In this document: positions 5,886 to 10,259 of the stretch, piece by piece
How the letters are laid out: each line of letters begins with the position of its first letter
Position numbering within the stretch: position 1 is the stretch's first letter
Assembly (NCBI GenBank): GCA_964575975.1
Contig: CAZNTU010000202.1
Coordinates: forward strand, 1 to 10,259
DNA length: 10,259 bases
Direction: 5' to 3'
DNA from: G963674505 sp964575975
GTDB lineage: Bacteria > Desulfobacterota > Desulfobacteria > Desulfobacterales > SKZT01
The notes under the pieces: model-generated
Told to the model about the DNA's origin: nothing
Seen by the model: only the letters and a program-made list of their open reading frames with translations
Database searches by the model: none
Position numbers and translations under genes: made by a program

Positions 5886-7127
5886 CTACGCCCCGTCGAG
5901 CACCTTTTTAGCCTCGAGACGACACAGCTTTCCGGCCACCGCTATGCCGGTCAAGGTCGCCGAGAACGCGGCGGCTCCCAAGGCGGCGATTGTCGTCCCG
6001 AATTGCACGGTCACGGGGAAGGAAACGGCTTGTCCCGCGGCACCGTTTTGCGCCGCCGCGCCGGGACCGCCCGAAAGGTTCCAGGGCAGCGCAAGGCCTA
6101 CCTCGTGAAAACTCAGGCCGACGGCGGCCAGATAGCCCAAGCCCAACCCCAAAATTCCGCCGGCAAGGCCCAGGAGAATCGTTTCCCCCGCCGCGGCCGC
6201 AAGGATGTCTTTTCTTTGCCAGCCGACCGTCCTCATCAGACCGATCTGCCAGCTTCTTTCCTCGAGCGAACCGGCGATAAGCCATGAGGAAAGCAATATC
6301 GCGAAACCGAGGACGACGGCACATATAAGCTTCGACATGGCGTCGCCGATATTGGCGAACCCTTTGAGCATGCCGCCGATATTGTCCGCCGTGGAGACGA
6401 TCGCTCCGGGCACGGTTTCGTCCAGCTTCGGCCGCATGTCTTCGGGCGCGACACCTTTTTTCAACCTCGCGAAAAGCATGTTCGCGCCGCCGGCGTCCAT
6501 CCCGGCAAGAGTTCCGGCGTCGGCGATGCCCATATAATAATTGGCCGCGGCCACCGAAGCCCCTTTCTTTATTTTGGCGATGCCTACCACATCGAACCGA
6601 CGCCCTTCGAAGAACACCGGATCGTCAATTCCGATCCTGTGGAATTTGGCGTAATGGCTTTCCACCACGACCTCCCCCGGTTTTTCGATTTTCCGTCCTT
6701 TGTCGATCCACGACATGACTGCGGCGGGTCCGCCGGGAGAGTCCGGATTCACTCCTGCAATAATCGAAAAGTCTTTTCCGGCCTGATGCCAAAGCATTAT
6801 GGCGGGGCTGACGCTTTCGACGCCGGCCAGTTCCCGCAGCGCCTCTATTTCGGCGGCCGAAACGGGCTGGTTGGAAAAGGGCAGGCGAATACCCGACCGG
6901 CCGGGAACGTTTTTCTCCTGTCCTCCCTTGACGGCGCGCTGAACGATCAGGTCCGTGTTCAACTCGCCGAACGGCAACGCCACGAGTTTCGCGTATCCGG
7001 CGGCCAGGACCCCGATCGCGACGTAAAGCCCGATGCCCAGCGCCAGGCCGATCACCACCCAAACGAATCGCCTCCGTTCGGCGATCGCCGTCCTGCAACT
7101 GTAGAACGCTATATCGGATATACGCAT
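5886..7127 (-). CDS. FtsX/MacB-type ABC transporter permease (last gene of operon)
   Basis: This 413-residue membrane protein has the four-segment FtsX topology. One transmembrane helix lies near the start (about 21-46). A large periplasmic domain (about 47-264) contains MacB-core-like stretches such as VESVSPAIMLW and FDVVGIAKIKKG. Three further helices follow (about 266-287, 309-338, 376-400). EERSWQIGLMRTVGWQRKDI (289-308) is the cytoplasmic coupling segment conserved in FtsX-like permeases. An extended loop between helices 3 and 4 carries LALPWNLSGGPG. The ATG follows GAGGT, and the stop codon of the thioredoxin-like gene is only seven bases upstream. It would pair with the other permease and the ATPase. 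Such systems use ATP for mechanical work across the envelope, so substrate transport should not be assumed. Confidence 0.9.
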   Translation of the reverse strand: MRISDIAFYSCRTAIAERRRFVWVVIGLALGIGLYVAIGVLAAGYAKLVALPFGELNTDLIVQRAVKGGQEKNVPGRSGIRLPFSNQPVSAAEIEALRELAGVESVSPAIMLWHQAGKDFSIIAGVNPDSPGGPAAVMSWIDKGRKIEKPGEVVVESHYAKFHRIGIDDPVFFEGRRFDVVGIAKIKKGASVAAANYYMGIADAGTLAGMDAGGANMLFARLKKGVAPEDMRPKLDETVPGAIVSTADNIGGMLKGFANIGDAMSKLICAVVLGFAILLSSWLIAGSLEERSWQIGLMRTVGWQRKDILAAAAGETILLGLAGGILGLGLGYLAAVGLSFHEVGLALPWNLSGGPGAAAQNGAAGQAVSFPVTVQFGTTIAALGAAAFSATLTGIAVAGKLCRLEAKKVLDGA

Positions 7128-7134
7128 GCGGACC

Positions 7135-7545
7135 TCACTTCGTTAAATGGTCAAGCAAACGGCGGAGGTCGGAAATCGACCAGTTTCCTTCCACGGCCTT
7201 GAACGGAGCGGCCCCGGTGGGAAATCCCCGAAAAATCGTCTCCTTGCCGTCCACGACGAAGGTCGCTTCGTCGTTTACCAGGATGAGCAGGGGAATATGT
7301 CCGCGGATGTTCTTCTTCTTCATGAATTCTTTCCCGGAATCCAGGTCGGCGTCGAACCATCGGTGTTCGACCTTGCCGTTGTATTCGGCGAGAAGATTCT
7401 TGAGATTTCGTATGGTAGGCTGCATGGGCCCGTGGTTCATGAAGAGTATCTCCAGCTTGACCGCCGGCGACGTCCAACCTGTCGAGGCCATGGCCAACAG
7501 GCATAAAGAGAGAACGATACAAAAAATATTCGAATTCGATTTCAT
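7135..7545 (-). CDS. Secreted thioredoxin-fold protein with HGPM in place of CGPC
   Basis: A signal peptide covers about residues 1-26 (hydrophobic IFCIVLSLCLLAMAS). The mature part reads like a thioredoxin: strand LEILFMN, active-site turn, helix PTIRNLKNLLAEYNGKV, a DADLD strand, and GHIPLLIL with the expected cis-proline (P85). The active-site motif is H38-G39-P40-M41 instead of Cys-Gly-Pro-Cys, and no cysteine remains after the signal peptide. It therefore cannot do dithiol redox chemistry. His and Met, with M36 nearby, could ligate copper or iron, but that is inference. The ATG overlaps the ATPase stop (ATGA), so it is made with the transporter. Related ABC-linked iron loci encode thioredoxin-like partners. 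The fold call is good; the function is open. Confidence 0.8.
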   Translation of the reverse strand: MKSNSNIFCIVLSLCLLAMASTGWTSPAVKLEILFMNHGPMQPTIRNLKNLLAEYNGKVEHRWFDADLDSGKEFMKKKNIRGHIPLLILVNDEATFVVDGKETIFRGFPTGAAPFKAVEGNWSISDLRRLLDHLTK

Positions 7546-8213
7546 GATTCAAAAACCTTTCCGTCCTTCATGTACAAGGATCGATGAGCGAATTTGGCGA
7601 TCTCGGCGTCGTGCGTGACCATGAAAAGAGTCGCTTTCCGGTCCGCGTTCAATTCGAGGAGCAAGTCCAGGATCTCCCCACCGGTTTTGGAGTCCAGGTT
7701 TCCCGTGGGTTCGTCGCAAAAAACGATCTCCGGGCCGTTTACGAGGGCCCTTGCGATGGCGACCCTTTGGCGCTCCCCGCCCGACATGCGGGACGGCAGA
7801 TGCCCGGCCCGGTCGGCAAGTCCGACCTGCGCGAGCAATTGCCTGGCCCGCTCCCTTTTTTCGCGGGTCTCCATCCTGACCGGATAAAGCGGAAACGCGA
7901 CGTTTTCCAAGGCGCTGAGAGTCGGGACGAGATGGAAGGACTGAAAAACGAATCCTACGTGATCTCGGCGCATCAGGGCCAATTGATCCTCGGTCAAGCC
8001 GGAAAGATCCCGGCCGTTCAGCAGAACCCGTCCCGAAGTCGCGCTCTCCAGGCCGGCCAGCAGCCCCAGAAGCGTGGATTTCCCGGACCCGGAAGGCCCC
8101 AGCAAAGCGACGAACTCCCCCTTTTCGACCGCGAGATCGACCTGTTTGACCGGTTCGATTTCACCGAAACTTTTGCACAGATTTTTTGCCTGGATGATTT
8201 TATCTTTATTCAT
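7542..8213 (-). CDS. ABC transporter ATP-binding protein, LolD/MacB family
   Basis: This 223-residue ATPase carries all the expected motifs: Walker A GPSGSGKS (39-46), Q-loop Q91 in FVFQSF, signature MSGGERQ (143-149), Walker B IVFCDEP (163-169), D-loop GNLD, and H-loop H201 in MVTHD. The size, the FVFQSFHLVPTLSALENV stretch, and the flanking FtsX permeases place it in the LolD/MacB/FtsE group that drives mechanotransmission rather than classical import. The start MNKDKIIQAK was chosen for its GGAGG site nine bases upstream and an eight-base overlap with the permease stop. A longer in-frame start at 8276 lies inside the permease gene and has no support. The 3' end overlaps the next gene by four bases. 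Confidence 0.95.
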   Translation of the reverse strand: MNKDKIIQAKNLCKSFGEIEPVKQVDLAVEKGEFVALLGPSGSGKSTLLGLLAGLESATSGRVLLNGRDLSGLTEDQLALMRRDHVGFVFQSFHLVPTLSALENVAFPLYPVRMETREKRERARQLLAQVGLADRAGHLPSRMSGGERQRVAIARALVNGPEIVFCDEPTGNLDSKTGGEILDLLLELNADRKATLFMVTHDAEIAKFAHRSLYMKDGKVFES

Positions 8214-9462
8214 TGCGAAGAACCTCCGATGGTTTAAGGCGTACGACCGCCCGGCCGGCGGCCGCCAAGGCGCCAAGGCCTACGAGGAGCGCGGAAACCG
8301 CGCCGATACCGACGATTTTCATGGACGAAGGCATGGCGAGCCGTACGTCCTTTGTCAATTGCGTTTCGCCTCCCGGGAGAAAATGGGGCATGGGCGCCAT
8401 GTCCCAAGGAATGGGAATGGCGATGCTCTGAAAGGAGACGATCCAAGCTCCGAAAAGCCCCAAGCCGATTCCCGAGGCCGCGCCGACGGCCACGACGACA
8501 AACGATTCCGCGGCAAGCTGGCCGACAATGTTTCGACCGGTCCAGCCGACGGCCTTCATGGCGCCGATTTCCGCAGTTCGCTTCCCGATTCCGGCGGCGG
8601 TCGCGCGAGCCACGAGCAAAAGCGACACCACGAGCGTGGCCCCCGCGACAAGGCCCGAAAACCGGTCTGTAAGGGAGAACAGGCCGCCAAGCGTCTCCTT
8701 GAACGACTCCGGCGTGGAAACCGTCGTTTTTTCGCCGGCTATGGCCTTTATCCCGACGGCGATCTCCTCGGTTTTGTCCCGGTCCGCGTCGATGAAAAGC
8801 AGATTGGCGTCGTCCCGCCCGAAACGATGGACGGCGCTTATGCCCGCCGAACCTGCGGCTATGGCTTTGGCCTCGGTCAACGGAATATAGACTTGGCCGG
8901 CGGCGATTTGGCTGATTTGCGATGAATCGACGATCCCGGCAACTTTGAAATCCCGGCCGCCTATTTTCAACGCATGGCCCGGTGCGATTCCCTGTGTCCG
9001 TGCCCATGTCAAATCCGCCAGCGCCTGGTTTGCATCGCCCGTTTTCAAAAAGCGGCCCTCGACCAGGGCTTTTCGCAAAAGGGCCGGCCCTGCGGAATCT
9101 TCGGGATCGAAGCCCACCGCGATTTGAAACGAATCGTCCTGGAAATCCCAAAACAGGACGGCCTCGCTCACGGAGCGTATCCCCCGAAGGCGCGCTATTT
9201 CTACGATATGGCCGCGAGCGATGGGCGCGGCGGAACACGGCAGCACCGGGCCGCTCATGGTTTCCGGCACGTCGCCGCTCTTTTGCACGGTCAGAGAGGC
9301 CCCGATGTCGGCGAGCGGCACCCGGAAAGCCTCTTTTAGAGACTCTGAAAGCGATCCTATGAAAGTCATGACGGCCAAGGCGGAAGCCACAAGCAAAACT
9401 CCGATCGCCGTTCGCCGTTTTCGGCGTGTCAGTTCGAAGAACAGATAACGAGAGTTGATCAT
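8206..9462 (-). CDS. FtsX/MacB-type ABC transporter permease (upstream partner)
   Basis: This is a 418-residue paralogue of the permease at 5886-7127 with the same plan. Helix 1 is at about 18-38 after the basic stretch TRRKRRTA. The periplasmic MacB-like domain (about 39-265) includes IRSVSEAVLFW. Helices follow at about 268-290, 315-345 and 381-403. GKRTAEIGAMKAVGWTGRNI (293-312) is the FtsX coupling segment. The loop between helices 3 and 4 holds IPWDMAPMPHFLPGG, matching the PW-containing loop of the partner and rich in Met and His. The ATG at 9462 follows GGAGG with a seven-base gap. A more upstream ATG at 9483 lacks a binding site. The stop overlaps the ATPase start. The two permeases probably form a heterodimer. 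Confidence 0.9.
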   Translation of the reverse strand: MINSRYLFFELTRRKRRTAIGVLLVASALAVMTFIGSLSESLKEAFRVPLADIGASLTVQKSGDVPETMSGPVLPCSAAPIARGHIVEIARLRGIRSVSEAVLFWDFQDDSFQIAVGFDPEDSAGPALLRKALVEGRFLKTGDANQALADLTWARTQGIAPGHALKIGGRDFKVAGIVDSSQISQIAAGQVYIPLTEAKAIAAGSAGISAVHRFGRDDANLLFIDADRDKTEEIAVGIKAIAGEKTTVSTPESFKETLGGLFSLTDRFSGLVAGATLVVSLLLVARATAAGIGKRTAEIGAMKAVGWTGRNIVGQLAAESFVVVAVGAASGIGLGLFGAWIVSFQSIAIPIPWDMAPMPHFLPGGETQLTKDVRLAMPSSMKIVGIGAVSALLVGLGALAAAGRAVVRLKPSEVLRNE

Positions 9463-9714
9463 GTTTTCACCTCCATGATCCATTTATGGAAAAAATCGAC
9501 AATCCGGTTGTCTCCGGCGACGGGAAAACTGGGGCGCGCGGTCGCTCGCGGACAGCGGGGCGAGTCCGGGCCAAACCGAATAACCGAATATGCATAGCCG
9601 ACCGGGCGCCCGTAGGCATTGCGAAATTCGTCCGGCGCTCGCAAAAGGTCCTATTCCCGTCGCAAGAAATTTCTCAAATGGAGAGCAAGTATGCTCGGGG
9701 CTCTCCCGCGGGAA
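9463..9714. other. Gap inside the ABC operon with short repeats and a doubtful small ORF
   Basis: About 250 bases separate the secreted cysteine protein from the permease. They hold a perfect tandem repeat AACCGAAT x2 (9574-9589) and a palindrome CGGGCGCCCG (9603-9612). A minus-strand frame from a TTG at 9644 (61 residues, MRAPDEFRNAYGRPVGYAYS onward) ends at 9459 with an ATGA overlap with the permease start. That overlap suggests coupling, but the weak start and unfamiliar sequence do not allow a gene call. Confidence 0.35.
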
Positions 9715-10152
9715 TCAAATCAAAAGGGATTGTTTTTGGAAAAGGATGGAAATGTATGGATACGACCCGGCGGTTTTCGTGGAAAACGGCTCCCGGGATA
9801 GACAGGCACGGGACGAAAGCGAATAAGGCTCCTTTTGCAGCAAACATTGGCCGGGAGCCTCGATGGTCGAATCATGGGAGTTCCGGAACAGCTCGATCTT
9901 GAATCGAGCCGTTTCGCCGGTCGGAAACGTTTTGTTTTGGTTCTGCCGTCCCTCGTCTCGGTCGGCGCAGCAAGACCAGCCCGCGCCTTTTACGTCGGAG
10001 ACTTGGCCGGCGGACGCCACGGAAGCCATGAAGGGGCAATCCAACGTATTCCGTCGAGGACATTCGGGCTGCAACACGTAGCAACGCGGTACCGACACGG
10101 AACCGGCCGCGAGAATCATTGCTATGAATATCCACGTTGCCAATTTTTTCAT
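9715..10152 (-). CDS. Small secreted cysteine-containing protein, unknown function
   Basis: The 145-residue product begins MKKLATWIFIAMILAAGSVS, a clear Sec signal peptide, so it should be exported; no lipobox precedes C24. The mature part has seven cysteines (24, 31, 39, 61, 62, 103, 117), including an adjacent CC pair, suggesting disulfides or metal binding. I recognise no family. The second half is less protein-like and contains two inverted repeats, so the annotated 3' end is less secure than the 5' end. The ATG at 10152 lies seven bases after an excellent -10 hexamer and has no ribosome binding site, suggesting a leaderless transcript. The in-frame ATG at 10161 overlaps the -10 and cannot be used. 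As first gene of the unit it may work with the permease-ATPase-thioredoxin set. Confidence 0.5.
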   Translation of the reverse strand: MKKLATWIFIAMILAAGSVSVPRCYVLQPECPRRNTLDCPFMASVASAGQVSDVKGAGWSCCADRDEGRQNQNKTFPTGETARFKIELFRNSHDSTIEAPGQCLLQKEPYSLSSRACLSREPFSTKTAGSYPYISILFQKQSLLI

Positions 10153-10159
10153 GGGGCGC

Positions 10160-10188
10160 ATTTTAGGTGCGGGAAAAAACTATGTCAA
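10160..10188 (-). promoter_or_regulatory. Strong sigma-70 promoter of the ABC operon
   Basis: The minus strand has consensus -35 TTGACA (10188-10183), an ideal 17-base spacer, and -10 TAAAAT (10165-10160), five of six consensus positions. Seven bases later comes an A that is the first base of the ATG at 10152. It is the best promoter in the window and the likely start of the transcript running to the hairpin at 5826-5868. Confidence 0.75.
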
Positions 10189-10197
10189 GCCCTTCCA

Positions 10198-10219
10198 GCA
10201 ATTCTCCCAGGGGGATTGC
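10198..10219. promoter_or_regulatory. Imperfect inverted repeat upstream of the ABC operon -35
   Basis: GCAATT and ATTGC flank a C/G-rich centre, giving an imperfect 22-base dyad about ten bases upstream of the -35. It is placed where an activator or repressor could bind. Its sequence does not match a Fur box. No regulator can be named. Confidence 0.3.
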
Positions 10220-10259
10220 ATCAAAAAGTGCGGGACATTCTTTTAAAAGTCTGATATGG

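Noticed and set aside
8234..9238. Minus-strand open frame (334 codons) inside the upstream permease gene
   Set aside because: It is a shifted frame of the permease with an Arg/Gly/Pro-rich composition typical of shadow frames.
9571..9612. Short tandem repeat and palindrome considered as a mobile-element end or CRISPR-like repeat
   Set aside because: Only two 8-bp copies and one 10-bp palindrome are present, with no spacer pattern, transposase or flanking target duplication.
10195..10212. Possible sigma-54 promoter (TGG...TTGC) on the minus strand
   Set aside because: The GG-to-GC spacing is several bases too short for a -24/-12 element, and a near-consensus sigma-70 promoter lies just downstream.
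9835..10254. Plus-strand open frame opposite the secreted cysteine protein
   Set aside because: No ribosome binding site or signal peptide, and it runs against the best promoter in the window.

Overview
The window looks like part of a chromosome from a GC-rich, Gram-negative, fatty-acid-degrading bacterium. The gene content (a FadR-like TetR regulator next to a long acyl-CoA dehydrogenase, a YifB/ComM ATPase, and a MacB/LolCDE-type ABC cassette with periplasmic partners) fits a sulfate-reducing Desulfobacterota lineage. That placement is inferred from protein style only, since there is no rRNA or other marker.

Layout. Almost everything is on the minus strand; only yifB is on the plus strand. 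From left to right: (1) 1-670 is a toxin-antitoxin module with the toxin first: a PIN-domain VapC-like toxin followed directly by a Phd/YefM-like antitoxin that runs off the left edge, with its own promoter and a palindrome. (2) 737-3448 is a two-gene operon encoding a FadR-type TetR regulator and a 605-residue acyl-CoA dehydrogenase. It has a promoter overlapped by a perfect 18-bp FadR-box-like palindrome at one end and an intrinsic terminator at the other. The regulator lacks a normal start codon where its N-terminus should begin, and an AUC codon sits at the right distance from a strong ribosome binding site. (3) 3701-4033 is a small monocistronic gene for a 77-residue four-cysteine protein, with its own promoter and a terminator whose loop holds the stop codon. 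(4) 4052-5868 holds yifB, with its own promoter and a convergent hairpin terminator. Antisense to the short space after yifB is what looks like a decayed fragment of a CBS domain. (5) 5886-10188 is a probable operon read right to left: a strong sigma-70 promoter, a small secreted cysteine-containing protein that may be translated from a leaderless mRNA, an FtsX-type permease, an ABC ATPase, a periplasmic thioredoxin-fold protein, and a second FtsX-type permease. The last four genes overlap or almost touch.

How the parts work together. The regulator probably senses acyl-CoA and controls its own transcription and that of the dehydrogenase. The ABC cassette (two permeases, one ATPase, one secreted thioredoxin-like protein) resembles the ABC-plus-thioredoxin half of the P19/Ftr1 (FetMP) iron-uptake loci of Campylobacter and E. 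coli. Here the thioredoxin-fold protein has His-Gly-Pro-Met in place of the Cys-Gly-Pro-Cys active site, so it cannot act as a dithiol oxidoreductase and may be a metal-binding or structural partner. This cassette is the most interesting part of the window.
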